26,857 bases of DNA from Candidatus Kapaibacterium sp. (GCA_028691175.1 JAQUZU010000012.1:1-26857), one strand, 5' to 3'; counted from the first letter of the stretch, positions 7,317 to 16,330 are shown. Translations and numbers: made by a program. The notes: generated from the sequence alone by a model not told the origin.

Positions 7317-8226
7317 CTTTTTTGCTGTCGCGAATATCGAAAAACAACTGCGAAATCTCCGCGGAAAGCAGCAAAATCATAGTTAAATAATACAGCCAAA
7401 CCGCCATCGAAACCAAAATCGCATACGTTCCGTAAAATTTACCGTAACTCGTTACGCCGGCAATATATAGCGCGAAAATTCGCCGACTGATTTCCACAAA
7501 AACCACGCAAAGTCCGGTAGAAAGCATTACCACTCCGCGGCGGACTTTTCTGTTTGGCACATACCGATAGAGGAAATAAAACATCAGGAACGACATCAGC
7601 AGAGTAACGCTTGTAAACATCACCCCGGAAAGATACGGTTTGAAAAAATCCGGCATCGTAGAGTGCAAAGTCGCAAGCACCATGCCGATAATCGGCAGAA
7701 CATAAATCGTAACCAACACCATCACCGAGAGCATCAGTATCAAACCGATATCCTTTAGTTTATAGATAAGGAAATTTTTGTCCGACGGGAGCGAGAAAAT
7801 CGTATTCAGCCCGGAGCGAATCGACCCGAGCAAAATAGACGACAGCCACAGCAGCGACACAATACCGACAATTCCCGCAGTGCCACTACCTCCAAAAATC
7901 TTCGTAACTTCTTTAATTATAAGTTCTAAGAGAGAGCGAGTCTGCTCGCTCGGCGGAAGTATATCATTCAAGAAATGCGTCAGAAAGCGCGTAATATCTT
8001 CGACTTTGAAAAAAGAACTAATCGCAAAAATAATCACCAGCAAAAGAGGAATCAAATAAAGCAAAATATTAAAAGCAATGCCGGCGGCGACAAGAAACGT
8101 ATGATGCAGATTCAAACGGTCTGAGAGCGTCTCAATCGCTCCAACCAACTCGCGCAATCGCAGGTTTCGAATATGCAAAAAATCCGCTATCCTGCGGAGG
8201 TTCGGATCGTTTATTTTTGTCGGCAT
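7258..8226 (-). CDS. YihY/BrkB-family inner membrane protein
   Basis: 322 residues with about six membrane segments (roughly residues 43-66, 125-150, 165-190, 205-230, 245-265 and 275-300). The family pattern is recognisable: HTFLVAAGIAFNILLYLIPLLL near the start, then VSLLWLSSILLGSIRSGLNTIF, RYVPNRKVRRGVV, and the YGKFYGTYAILVSMAVWLYYLTMILLLSAEIS stretch with the typical GS/T-Y-G and W-Y motifs. Older names call this family ribonuclease BN, which is now regarded as a misannotation; the actual function is unknown. A -7 element TATTTTTG lies on the minus strand at 8258-8265. Convergent with the barrel gene, with which its 3' end overlaps. Confidence 0.9.
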   Translation of the reverse strand: MPTKINDPNLRRIADFLHIRNLRLRELVGAIETLSDRLNLHHTFLVAAGIAFNILLYLIPLLLVIIFAISSFFKVEDITRFLTHFLNDILPPSEQTRSLLELIIKEVTKIFGGSGTAGIVGIVSLLWLSSILLGSIRSGLNTIFSLPSDKNFLIYKLKDIGLILMLSVMVLVTIYVLPIIGMVLATLHSTMPDFFKPYLSGVMFTSVTLLMSFLMFYFLYRYVPNRKVRRGVVMLSTGLCVVFVEISRRIFALYIAGVTSYGKFYGTYAILVSMAVWLYYLTMILLLSAEISQLFFDIRDSKKVTLPAPKPDVSRTSKTFRL

Positions 8227-8257
8227 CTGTTCGCTTTATTGTGCAAAAAACTATATG

Positions 8258-8265
8258 CAAAAATA
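8258..8265 (-). promoter_or_regulatory. -7 promoter element of the YihY-type gene
   Basis: TATTTTTG on the minus strand, 31 bases before the ATG. No clear upstream element at 19-20 bases. Confidence 0.5.
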
Positions 8266-8299
8266 TGAATTTTCATGATATTTTTTAACGATATTTTCT

Positions 8300-8307
8300 T
8301 AAATTTG
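8300..8307 (+). promoter_or_regulatory. -7 promoter element of the DUF4836-folB-folK cluster
   Basis: TAAATTTG matches TAnnTTTG; transcription would begin near 8314, about 45 bases before the ATG at 8359. No clear TTTG at the upstream position. Confidence 0.5.
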
Positions 8308-8358
8308 CATTATTCCATGACAAAAATTTTTTTACACACAAATTGAAAGAAGAGAAAA

Positions 8359-9951
8359 ATGACAGGTACAAGCAAAATCAAGTATTTATACTTGCTGATT
8401 TTTGCGGTGATACTAACTGCGTGTTCATCAGACAAAAAGTCGGACATCGCATTTTATATCCCGAAAGATGCGTCGGCAGTAATTAATTTTAATTTCGCTA
8501 ACCTCCATAAAGACGGCAAGTTAAGCGATTTTAACAAGACAAAAATGTATACGCAGATAACCTCTTTGCTCGGAATGTATGCGCCGGATATCAAAAAGGG
8601 ACTCGAGACAATGGCGGAAAACTCAGATAACACGGGTTTAGACCTCAAGGCAGACGCGTATTATTTCTTCAAAGATCACGAAACCGGAATAATCTTGCCG
8701 ATGAAAAACGAGACCACTTTCCTGAAATTTGCGAAATCCCTCACCGGTAATAAAGGTGCACTTGCAAAAGAGCCGAAGAAAATCGACAACTTCCTGACCG
8801 TGCAACTCAGCGACACGCAAATTCTTGCGTGGAATAGTTTTGTTGTCATGATGTACGAAGTATATAACGCAAACTATGCGGAAGTCGAAAAGAAATTCAA
8901 AACCTTAATCAATATGAAGGATGAAGAATCCATCACCTCTACACCGGAATTTGCTGAATTTGCGAAAAACAAAAAAGACATTTCGCTCATGTGCGACTAC
9001 GGAAAATTATTGTCGACAATCGAAGAAATTTCTGACACAAAAGGCGCGAAAATACCGGAAATACTCAAAGGAATGACCTGTACTGCATATCTTGACTTTG
9101 CGACGGACGAAGTAACTTTCAGTGGTAATGTAATCTTCTCGAAAGAGACTGCCGCAAAGTTTGACGTTACGAAAATTTACAAATCGACAATGAACGGCAA
9201 ACTCTTCAAATACGTTCCGAATGACGCAGTTGCGGGCTATATTTCAAGCGTAAATATGCCTGAATTTTTGAAATACATGCAGGCAACGCTTAGCGAACTT
9301 CCAAATTCCGCAGGTTCCGATGCAGAAATATTTTCCACATTTAAAACAGTACTCTCGGCACTTCAGCTCGTAAACTCCAACTCCACCGGCGAAATGTTCT
9401 ACGGCATGATTGGGTTTAAGGACAAAGAACTCGCACTCGGCAGCATAGCTGCAAATCCGTTTGTAGATCTTTCCGGCGCTCCGACTCCGGTTTTTGCACT
9501 CATAATCGAAACGACAAAAGACGGCATGCTCGGAAATATTGCTCCGCTTTTACCGAAAATGAAAAAATCCGGCAACTATTATACCGTGCCAATTTTTGAA
9601 GATATATCTGTTACAATCGCTGAAGCAAACGGTGCGATTCTAATTTCAAATGACGCCGGCTACCTAAACGACGCAATTGCAGGGAAATTCCAAGGGAGCG
9701 GCTTCGGCAAAGGGATGAAAGCAAATTCCGGTTTTATCAAATTAAATCCTGAATATATGCCGGAAAATTTCAAGCAATTTATGGCAAATGATCCGTTCCT
9801 CGGCTCGGTTACAAAGATTTTCTCGGCATTTGACATCGCAAACTTCGAATCCGGTGCAGACGGCAAATCATTCTCTGCAACATTAAAATTCAAACCTACA
9901 GGCAATAACGCATTCTATCAATTCATGCAAATGATTGAAAAAGCAATATAA
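8359..9951 (+). CDS. DUF4836-type lipoprotein
   Basis: 530 residues. The N-terminus is a lipoprotein signal: a hydrophobic segment ends in LTAC with Cys22 as the predicted lipidated residue, then SSDKK. The mature protein begins with IAFYIPKDASAVINFNFANL, the opening pattern of DUF4836 and the related DUF3352-like proteins of Bacteroidota. These have long repeated alpha/beta halves and no known function. A second half of similar style is visible around residues 360-510 (LALGSIAANPF, GNIAPLLPKMKKSGNYYTVPI, NGAILISNDAGYL). Likely anchored on the periplasmic or outer surface. The folB gene follows after ten bases, so the three genes are probably one transcript, although nothing else suggests a functional link to folate. 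Confidence 0.8.
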   Translation: MTGTSKIKYLYLLIFAVILTACSSDKKSDIAFYIPKDASAVINFNFANLHKDGKLSDFNKTKMYTQITSLLGMYAPDIKKGLETMAENSDNTGLDLKADAYYFFKDHETGIILPMKNETTFLKFAKSLTGNKGALAKEPKKIDNFLTVQLSDTQILAWNSFVVMMYEVYNANYAEVEKKFKTLINMKDEESITSTPEFAEFAKNKKDISLMCDYGKLLSTIEEISDTKGAKIPEILKGMTCTAYLDFATDEVTFSGNVIFSKETAAKFDVTKIYKSTMNGKLFKYVPNDAVAGYISSVNMPEFLKYMQATLSELPNSAGSDAEIFSTFKTVLSALQLVNSNSTGEMFYGMIGFKDKELALGSIAANPFVDLSGAPTPVFALIIETTKDGMLGNIAPLLPKMKKSGNYYTVPIFEDISVTIAEANGAILISNDAGYLNDAIAGKFQGSGFGKGMKANSGFIKLNPEYMPENFKQFMANDPFLGSVTKIFSAFDIANFESGADGKSFSATLKFKPTGNNAFYQFMQMIEKAI

Positions 9952-9961
9952 AGAGGCAAAT

Positions 9962-10351
9962 ATGAAAGAAGCTTTCTTAACAAAACTAAATGTCCATGCC
10001 GCCGAATTTTATGCTTATCACGGCGTAAAAGCAGAGGAACAAACCCTTGGCGGGAAATATCAGGTCGATTTGGAACTATACTACAATTCGACCAAGGCAG
10101 TAATTAACGACGACGTTACATACGCACTCGACTACGACGAAGCCATGTTCTGCGTCGAGGACGTCATGGGCGGGCAATATAATCTGATTGAAACCATCGC
10201 GAACGAAATTCTGAACATGCTGTTCGACCGCTTCGACCAACTTGAGCAGGCAACAGTCCGCGTCCGCAAATTTGCGGCACCAATTCGCACTCCGGTGGCA
10301 TATATCGAAACAGAGCAGACCATGGCACGCACCGAGGAATTCGATGACTGA
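9962..10351 (+). CDS. folB: Dihydroneopterin aldolase
   Basis: Converts 7,8-dihydroneopterin to 6-hydroxymethyl-7,8-dihydropterin and glycolaldehyde in tetrahydrofolate synthesis. From the ATG at 9962 it has 129 residues, close to the usual 120. This start is preceded by AGAGG at 9952-9956; the upstream ATG at 9935 lies inside the preceding gene. Family motifs: LNVHAAEFYAYHGVKAEE with the conserved Glu after YHGV, the DYDEAMFCVEDVM stretch, LIETIANEILNMLF, and VRVRKFAAPI with the catalytic Lys. It overlaps folK by eight bases, and its product is the substrate of FolK. Confidence 0.93.
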   Translation: MKEAFLTKLNVHAAEFYAYHGVKAEEQTLGGKYQVDLELYYNSTKAVINDDVTYALDYDEAMFCVEDVMGGQYNLIETIANEILNMLFDRFDQLEQATVRVRKFAAPIRTPVAYIETEQTMARTEEFDD

Positions 10352-10850
10352 CACCTGCAAAATTAATCAAGTTCTTCTGTCGCTCGGGGCAAATCTCGGC
10401 GACAGAAGGACAACTTTGTCTGATGCCGTCGAGGCACTCAGGCAAACAGGCACATTGCAAAATATCACGGCTTCGTCATTCTATGAGACTGAGCCGTTCG
10501 GAGTAAAGGAGCAGCCGGCATTCCTGAACATTGCCATTTCCGGCTATACCGCTTTATCTCCACATATTTTATTATTGCAGTGCAAAAGTTTGGAGGCAAA
10601 ATTCGGCAGGCAGAAGCGCGAACGCTGGCACGAACGCGAACTCGATATCGACATCATTTATTTTGGCAACGAAATCCTCGACACACCTCGTTTAACTATT
10701 CCCCACCCACAAGCCACACGGCGAAACTTTGTGCTTGTTCCGCTCGCAGAGATTGCTCCCGATTTTGTCGATCCGAACATAGGGATTACAGTCCGCGAAT
10801 TACGCGACAAATGCAGCGATGAATGCAAAGTAACCTTGAAAACGCACTAA
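10344..10850 (+). CDS. folK: 2-amino-4-hydroxy-6-hydroxymethyldihydropteridine pyrophosphokinase
   Basis: Transfers pyrophosphate from ATP to 6-hydroxymethyl-7,8-dihydropterin, the step after FolB. The 168 residues contain the expected motifs in order: LLSLGANLGDRR, SSFYETEPFGVKEQPAFLNIAI, and the signature region RERWHERELDIDIIYFG with its two metal-binding Asp residues, then IPHPQATRRNFVLVPLAEIAP. The ATG at 10344 overlaps the end of folB by eight bases and has GAGGA at 10333-10337 as ribosome binding site; the longer open frame upstream lies within folB. Convergent with dxs, with 22 bases between stops and no clear terminator. Confidence 0.95.
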   Translation: MTDTCKINQVLLSLGANLGDRRTTLSDAVEALRQTGTLQNITASSFYETEPFGVKEQPAFLNIAISGYTALSPHILLLQCKSLEAKFGRQKRERWHERELDIDIIYFGNEILDTPRLTIPHPQATRRNFVLVPLAEIAPDFVDPNIGITVRELRDKCSDECKVTLKTH

Positions 10851-10872
10851 AATTTAATCCGATACCGGTCTC

Positions 10873-12774
10873 TTATCTTGAGAAGAAATCTCTTATCGTA
10901 TTCGCGACGCCTTCCGGATGCAAAGCAAGCATCTCGAAAAGCTGCTCTTGCGAACCGTGCTCTATAGTTCGATCCGGAACACCAAGGATTTTAAGGTTGT
11001 TTTTATAATCATTTTCAACAAAATACTCCGCAACTCCACTTCCGAACCCACCAAGCACAATTGCATCTTCGATCGTAAAAATATGGTCGAAATTAGCAGA
11101 AATGCTGTCTAACATCACGGTGTCCATCGGCTTAATAAAGCGACAATTAACTACTTGAGCGGAAATATCGTGCTCAGTCAAAATAATTGCAGCCTCCTCC
11201 GCAATGCGAACCATTTTGCCCACCGCAAGAATTGCCAGATCAGTCCCGTGCTTGGTAATTTCCCACGAGGCATACGGAATTTTTTTTGGCTCTTTTATCG
11301 GTACACCTAATGACTTTCCGCGCGGATAGCGAATCGAAAACGGAACTTTATAGAACTCGGTCGCAGAATACAGCAAATCGCGCAATTCCTGCTCGTCCTT
11401 CGGTGCAGTAACCGTCATATCGCAAATCGCACGCAGAAACGCAATATCGAGCAACCCATGATGAGTCTGCCCATCTTCGCCGACAATTCCGGCACGGTCG
11501 ATCGCAAACACAACCGGCAATTTCTGTAATGCAACATCGTGTGCAATCTGATCAACTGCGCGCTGCAAAAACGACGAATAAATCGCCACAATCGGCGTCA
11601 TGCCCTGCATCGCCAATCCGGCGGCGAATGTAACCGCGTGTTCCTCCGCAATTCCGACATCAATCACGCGCTCAGGAAAGTTCTTCGCAAATATATCAAG
11701 TCCGGTTCCATCAGCCATTGCGGCGGTAATTGCTAAAAGATTTTTATTTTTTCGTGCAAGTTCGGTCAGAGTATTGCCGAAAATTTTGTAATATTCGGGT
11801 GCAGTATTTTTTTGAATAGTCTTAGTAGAAAGCCCGGTTTTTTTGTCTATGGTTCCAATCGCATGGAAATAATGGCTGTCTCGCTCCGCCGGCAAATATC
11901 CTTTGCCTTTATGCGTAACGACATGCAATAATACCGGCCCCTTCAAGTCCTTAATCAGACGCAGCACGCGGATAAGTTTTTGCACATTATGCCCGTTAAT
12001 CGGACCGAAATAATTAAAGCCCATTGCCTCGAAAAGCACGCCCGGAGTAACAATCGCCTTTACGCCATCTTCGAGCCTCGAAGCCGCACGTCGGAGGCGG
12101 TCGCCGAAATCAAATTTATTTGTAAATTGCCAGATATTCTCACGAAACTTTTGCACCATCGAGGACGCATAAAGATCGTTGAAATAGTTCGAGAGTGCCG
12201 ACACATTCTGATTTATCGACATATTGTTATCGTTTAAAATCACGGTTATGTCGCTTTTACGCACCCCGCAATTGTTCAGCCCCTCATAAGCCAGCCCGCC
12301 GGTCATCGCACCATCGCCGATAATTGCCGCTACGCGGTAATCCTCGCCTTTGAAATCGCGGGCAGTCGCCATGCCGAGCGCCGCCGAAATACTTGTACTT
12401 GCATGTCCGGCACCAAAAGCATCATACTCGCTCTCATTCGGTTTTAAAAATCCGGAAAGCCCGCCAAATTTACGAATTGTATGCAGCGCGTCGCGACGTC
12501 CGGTGAGAATTTTATGCGGATAACCTTGATGACCAACATCGAAAATCAATTTGTCAACCGGCGTATTATAGACATAATGAAGTGCGACAGTCAGTTCGAC
12601 CACGCCAAGTCCCGAACCAAAATGTCCGCCGATTTGCGTAATTGCATCAATCAGATAATCCCGAACTTCGTCGCAAATTAACGGAAGTTCGTTCTCGGAA
12701 TATTTGCGTAAGTCCTTAGGACTATTGATGTTATACAAATATTTATATTTTACTTCGTCGCCATCGCTCATCAT
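10873..12774 (-). CDS. dxs: 1-deoxy-D-xylulose-5-phosphate synthase
   Basis: Condenses pyruvate and glyceraldehyde 3-phosphate, using thiamine diphosphate, as the first step of the non-mevalonate isoprenoid pathway; the product also feeds thiamine and pyridoxal synthesis. 633 residues, the usual length. Visible: the N-terminal GGHFGSGLGVVELTVALHYV; the thiamine-binding segment GDGAMTGG (Asp154) through NDNNMSI; GIAEEHAVTFAAGLA with the catalytic Glu377; DRAGIVGEDGQTHHG; and the C-terminal domain with VNCRFIKPMD and EDAIVLGGFGSG. Two ATG codons are adjacent at the start and either may be used. It is monocistronic, with a promoter at 12804-12835 that closely resembles those of the parvulin operon and ettA. 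Confidence 0.97.
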   Translation of the reverse strand: MMSDGDEVKYKYLYNINSPKDLRKYSENELPLICDEVRDYLIDAITQIGGHFGSGLGVVELTVALHYVYNTPVDKLIFDVGHQGYPHKILTGRRDALHTIRKFGGLSGFLKPNESEYDAFGAGHASTSISAALGMATARDFKGEDYRVAAIIGDGAMTGGLAYEGLNNCGVRKSDITVILNDNNMSINQNVSALSNYFNDLYASSMVQKFRENIWQFTNKFDFGDRLRRAASRLEDGVKAIVTPGVLFEAMGFNYFGPINGHNVQKLIRVLRLIKDLKGPVLLHVVTHKGKGYLPAERDSHYFHAIGTIDKKTGLSTKTIQKNTAPEYYKIFGNTLTELARKNKNLLAITAAMADGTGLDIFAKNFPERVIDVGIAEEHAVTFAAGLAMQGMTPIVAIYSSFLQRAVDQIAHDVALQKLPVVFAIDRAGIVGEDGQTHHGLLDIAFLRAICDMTVTAPKDEQELRDLLYSATEFYKVPFSIRYPRGKSLGVPIKEPKKIPYASWEITKHGTDLAILAVGKMVRIAEEAAIILTEHDISAQVVNCRFIKPMDTVMLDSISANFDHIFTIEDAIVLGGFGSGVAEYFVENDYKNNLKILGVPDRTIEHGSQEQLFEMLALHPEGVANTIRDFFSR

Positions 12775-12803
12775 TTTGCCGATTTTGCCAGTTTTAGTCG
12801 ATA

Positions 12804-12835
12804 CAAAATTACAATTATTTTTGCGAAATACCTAA
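12804..12835 (-). promoter_or_regulatory. Extended promoter of dxs
   Basis: Reading the minus strand: TTAGG (12835-12831), 19 bases, TAATTTTG (12811-12804). The spacer includes TCGCAAAAATAATTG, nearly identical to the spacer of the parvulin-operon promoter at 16331-16362. Confidence 0.65.
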
Positions 12836-12868
12836 TTAATTATGCTTATACAGCCGAAAACAAAATCA

Positions 12869-12890
12869 GGGACACGGCGTGCCGCGTCCC
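12869..12890 (-). terminator. Terminator of the parvulin operon
   Basis: On the minus strand a 10-bp stem (GGGACGCGGC with GCCGTGTCCC, two-base loop) contains one G-U wobble that would be an A-C mismatch in the plus-strand transcript, so the hairpin favours the minus direction. It is followed by a T-rich stretch (GATTTTGTTTTC, 12867-12856). Confidence 0.75.
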
Positions 12891-12911
12891 CAATTTAAAA
12901 ATTTTTATGCA

Positions 12912-12930
12912 ATTAGCGTTCGCCGCTAAT
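12912..12930 (-). terminator. Second hairpin directly after the parvulin operon
   Basis: ATTAGCG (12912-12918) pairs with CGCTAAT (12924-12930) around five bases, nine bases beyond the stop of the SurA-like gene. The following stretch on the minus strand is A/T-rich but without a clean T-run, so it may be an accessory terminator or an end-stabilising hairpin ahead of the one at 12869-12890. Confidence 0.45.
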
Positions 12931-12938
12931 CACAATTT

Positions 12939-14246
12939 CTATTTATATTCCCAATACATTTCCTTGCGGATTTGCTTGATCCATTCCTGATACAGATTGC
13001 CCTGCTTATAGTTTGTAGCCATCATCTCGATTTGCGTATAGTCCGTTTCAAGCGAGGCTTGGTGTTCCTGCGTAGTTTTCGAGCGATATATAATATGATA
13101 TGATGTTTTCGGCTCGCTTGCAAAAATCAACGGCTCGGTTACTTCGCCGTCTTTCATTTTCAGGATAGTTTCCCGCAAGTTTTCCGGAATTTGCTGGATC
13201 GGAAAATCGCCGAGATAGCCGCCAAAACCCTTGGTTTCGGTCTCGTCCGAATTTTGCTTCGTAAGTTCAATAAACGAACCGCCGGCTACAACTTGTGCTT
13301 TTATCTCATTCAGTTGGACCTTAACTTTTTCTACATCTTCCTGACTTTGCCCGAATTTGAAAAGAATATGCCGCGTTTTGACGGAATCTTTGTTTTTATC
13401 GAGTGTCTGAATCACGTGATAACCGAACGGCGTTTCTACCGGCATGCTGATTGCGCCCTTTTGAAGTGCAAACGCCGCCTGCTCAAATTCTTTGAAAAAC
13501 ATGCCGCGTCCTGCCCAGCCGAGTTCGCCACCATTCCCAACAGTGCCCGGATCCCCGCTGTATTTTCTCGCATATTCAGCGAAATCGCCGCCAAGATTCA
13601 TCACCGTGTCGCGGACTGCTTTTGCAAGATTGAAGAGTTCCTCTTTGGATTTACTGTCCGAAGCCACATTTTTCACGAGATGATATAACTCAACTGTCGT
13701 CGGAACAACCGGCAAAGAATCTTTATATTTATTAAAGAAGTCTTTCACTTCATTCGGCGTAACCTTTACTTCACCGAAGAGTTTCGCTTTCATACGATCG
13801 CCGAGAATTTGCTTGCGGATATCCTCGCGGAAATCATTTTTCATCTGCGCCATCGACATTCCGAAAATATCCTCTACGCGCTTTTCCGAACCGTACTTAA
13901 TTACAAGCCGTTGAATCTGATAATTCCAGCGCTGATCCACCTCGTCCTCGCTTACTTGCACAGAATCCTCGATTGCCTTTGCCACAACGAGTTTCTCGTC
14001 AATCAGCATATCGAGAACTTTTTTCTGCATTTCCTTATCTTCGATATTGACCGACTGATCCTGTTGCGAGAGTTGCAGCAAATACCCGAGAACATCGCTC
14101 TGCGTAATAATATCGTTGCCGACTATCGCGACGACCATTTCAAGTTTGTCGCCCTGCTTCGGATCGCTGAGTTGTGCCTGAAGACAGCCGCTCGCAGCAA
14201 GCAGCGTGCATATCGCAATCAAGCAATAATAAAATGTTTTCTTCAT
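12939..14246 (-). CDS. surA: SurA-like periplasmic chaperone / peptidyl-prolyl isomerase
   Basis: Predicted to assist folding of outer-membrane proteins. From the ATG at 14246 it has 435 residues, very near the SurA length. Order: signal peptide; SurA N-terminal helical domain (about 35-165, starting KLEMVVAIVGNDIITQSDVLGYLL); first parvulin domain (about 175-280, with FAEYARKYSGDPGTVGNGGELGW and PVETPFGYHVIQTLD); second parvulin domain (about 285-385, with KTRHILFKFGQSQ); and a C-terminal helix. The signal end reads AASGC then LQAQ, so it could be cut by signal peptidase II (lipoprotein) or I. An ATG at 14261 would add five residues and overlap the upstream gene; the internal one begins a better signal peptide. 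Second gene of a two-gene operon. Confidence 0.88.
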   Translation of the reverse strand: MKKTFYYCLIAICTLLAASGCLQAQLSDPKQGDKLEMVVAIVGNDIITQSDVLGYLLQLSQQDQSVNIEDKEMQKKVLDMLIDEKLVVAKAIEDSVQVSEDEVDQRWNYQIQRLVIKYGSEKRVEDIFGMSMAQMKNDFREDIRKQILGDRMKAKLFGEVKVTPNEVKDFFNKYKDSLPVVPTTVELYHLVKNVASDSKSKEELFNLAKAVRDTVMNLGGDFAEYARKYSGDPGTVGNGGELGWAGRGMFFKEFEQAAFALQKGAISMPVETPFGYHVIQTLDKNKDSVKTRHILFKFGQSQEDVEKVKVQLNEIKAQVVAGGSFIELTKQNSDETETKGFGGYLGDFPIQQIPENLRETILKMKDGEVTEPLIFASEPKTSYHIIYRSKTTQEHQASLETDYTQIEMMATNYKQGNLYQEWIKQIRKEMYWEYK

Positions 14247-14251
14247 GTTTT

Positions 14252-16270
14252 TCACTTGCATAATTTATTGATTTCCGCCTCGTTTAGCCGGAAGTTGAAT
14301 TTTTTCTTAATTCGATCGATCCAATCGTTTGTGCGCTTTGCCTGCATTTGGTCTTGGACAATCGGCGCCAACTCTTGAACAGATTCCTCAAAGGTTTTCT
14401 GCTTCGGATTATTGATTTTGTTAACCTTTATTATGGAGTAACCGTTATCCGAAAATTGCGGAGTAGTGAAATCGCCCTCGCGAAGTCCCTGCTCGTCGAC
14501 AATCCCGGCGATACGGTGTTTTTTCGGATTTACAGCGTAAAGTTTGCCTTTATTTTCACGGAAACCTGCACGCTGCGTAAATTTCTCCGCAGCTTCATCG
14601 AAAGATATTTCCCCGCTTTTCAGGCGCCGGTACATTTCCTTTGCGTCCGATTCTTTGATCAACATAACTTCCTGCACATCATAAGTTTTTGCCGTAAAAA
14701 AGTCTGCCTTATGCGAGTTGTAATACTGTTTTGCCATGTTTGTATCAAACTGCATTTTGCTCCAGACTTCGTCTGTTTCCGCCTTAAACAGCAATGTTCC
14801 GTCGCGGAATTCGTTGATTAATTCTTTAAATTCCGGGTTTGTTTTTTCTAAATCTTTCGTTGCCTTGTTAATCGCTTTCGGATCGGTAATATAGCGAATC
14901 GCCTTCTTGAAACCTTCAGCATTTGTCGGCAAGCCGCGGAACTGTCCAGGCGAGTTCATTAAGTCTATGACTTCACTTAGTTTATAATCTTTTTTTTCGT
15001 AGGAAAACAGAGTTTGTTTTTTCAAATCCTGTGGAATATTCGCCGTCCAGTTGGAATCGAGATCCGTTTTGTTCGTATCGACAGACGCAAGTAGTTTATT
15101 GAGTGTATTTTGATTAATCTTAAATCCGTCCTGCAATTTAAGTTTATCGACTAAGGCTTTTTTATCATTTTCGAAATAAATTCGGCGATATAACTGACGC
15201 ATTTTTTCGCGTTCTTCGGTTATGTTGATTGAGCGAGTGGAATCGCGACGAATGATATGCCAGCCGTAAAGTGTCTCGATCGGAGCGGAATATTCGCCGT
15301 CTTTCAAGTTGAAAATCGTTTTCTCAAATTCAGGAATTACCGTTCCGCCATCTTTTGAGAAACCGTCAGAGCATGAATACCAATCGTCAAAGCGACCGCC
15401 GTTTTGAGCGGAAGCACCGTCGTCCGAATTATCTTTTGCCAAGCCCTCGAACGTACTGCCGGTTTTCAAATGAGCATATACGCTGTCGATTTTCGCTTTT
15501 GCTTTTATTCCGAGTGAATCGTCCGGCTGCGCAGTTCGCGAAGCAAGTATATGGCTGAATTTCACAAATTCGCGTGGCTTGCTGTTATCGAGTTTTACAA
15601 TAAAATAGCCGATTTTCGGAAGAGAAACTATTCCATTATAATATTCGCCGACCTGCAAACCGTAGACTGCATCTTCTATTCGGCGCTCCATTTTCCCGCT
15701 GCTGACGTATTCGTCGAGGCGTCCGCCGCGCTTTGCAGTGGTTTCGTCGTCACTCATTTCACTTGCAACCGTCGCGAAATTTTCGCCTGAATTCAGTCGG
15801 GCAAGTGCGGCTTCAGCCTTTTTGTATGCCGCAGCCGTGTCGGTTGCCGGTGCCGGAGGAAGTGCAAACAGCATGTATGAAATCTGCTTTTCGACTTTGC
15901 GGCGCTCGCTCATAATATCGACATTTGGCTCTACTATCTGCCTGTCGAAATAAAAACTTTCCGCTACGATTTTGCGGTTATTTTCGAGGTCGAGCTTGAC
16001 TGCAGGATCATTTTCGTATTTTCTGCTTTCGGCGTCTTTCACCTTCAGCTTATATGAATAATACATTTTGATGTAATTTTTCAGCGAATCGCACGAGAGC
16101 GAGTTCAATTCTACATCTTGAGTTTTACTCTTCTTAAATGCACGGTTCAGATCTTCGTAAGTATATTTATCTTTTCCGATCGAAAACAGCGCCGGAGAGT
16201 CCGCTTTTGCGGAAAGCATAGCCCCACCGATCAAAACTGCGGCGAGCGCAGACATATATATTTTTTTCAT
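14252..16270 (-). CDS. Large periplasmic parvulin-type foldase with multiple PPIC domains
   Basis: 672 residues from the ATG at 16270, which has AAGG eight bases upstream; earlier ATG codons in the frame lie before or inside the promoter. A signal peptide (MKKIYMSALAAVLIGGAMLSAKA) is followed by a SurA-N/PrsA-like helical segment (about 25-125). Then come a first parvulin-like domain (about 130-240, ISYMLFALPP and GGRLDEYV), a second (about 245-360, KFSHILASR, NGGRFDDWYS, PIETLYGWHIIRRDS), a linker domain and a third degenerate one near the C-terminus (about 525-630, TYDVQEVMLIKESDAKEMYRRL, NKGKLYAV). Paired with the SurA-like gene five bases downstream, so both probably serve outer-membrane protein or secreted protein folding. 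Confidence 0.85.
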   Translation of the reverse strand: MKKIYMSALAAVLIGGAMLSAKADSPALFSIGKDKYTYEDLNRAFKKSKTQDVELNSLSCDSLKNYIKMYYSYKLKVKDAESRKYENDPAVKLDLENNRKIVAESFYFDRQIVEPNVDIMSERRKVEKQISYMLFALPPAPATDTAAAYKKAEAALARLNSGENFATVASEMSDDETTAKRGGRLDEYVSSGKMERRIEDAVYGLQVGEYYNGIVSLPKIGYFIVKLDNSKPREFVKFSHILASRTAQPDDSLGIKAKAKIDSVYAHLKTGSTFEGLAKDNSDDGASAQNGGRFDDWYSCSDGFSKDGGTVIPEFEKTIFNLKDGEYSAPIETLYGWHIIRRDSTRSINITEEREKMRQLYRRIYFENDKKALVDKLKLQDGFKINQNTLNKLLASVDTNKTDLDSNWTANIPQDLKKQTLFSYEKKDYKLSEVIDLMNSPGQFRGLPTNAEGFKKAIRYITDPKAINKATKDLEKTNPEFKELINEFRDGTLLFKAETDEVWSKMQFDTNMAKQYYNSHKADFFTAKTYDVQEVMLIKESDAKEMYRRLKSGEISFDEAAEKFTQRAGFRENKGKLYAVNPKKHRIAGIVDEQGLREGDFTTPQFSDNGYSIIKVNKINNPKQKTFEESVQELAPIVQDQMQAKRTNDWIDRIKKKFNFRLNEAEINKLCK

Positions 16271-16330
16271 GTTCATAACCTTAAATGGTAAGACGAGCAA
16301 AATGCCCGTAAGATACAATAATCTATCATA

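Noticed and set aside
13809..14378. A 189-codon plus-strand open frame opposite the parvulin genes
   Set aside because: It lies wholly antisense to well-supported coding sequence and shows no family pattern; long antisense frames are expected from codon bias.
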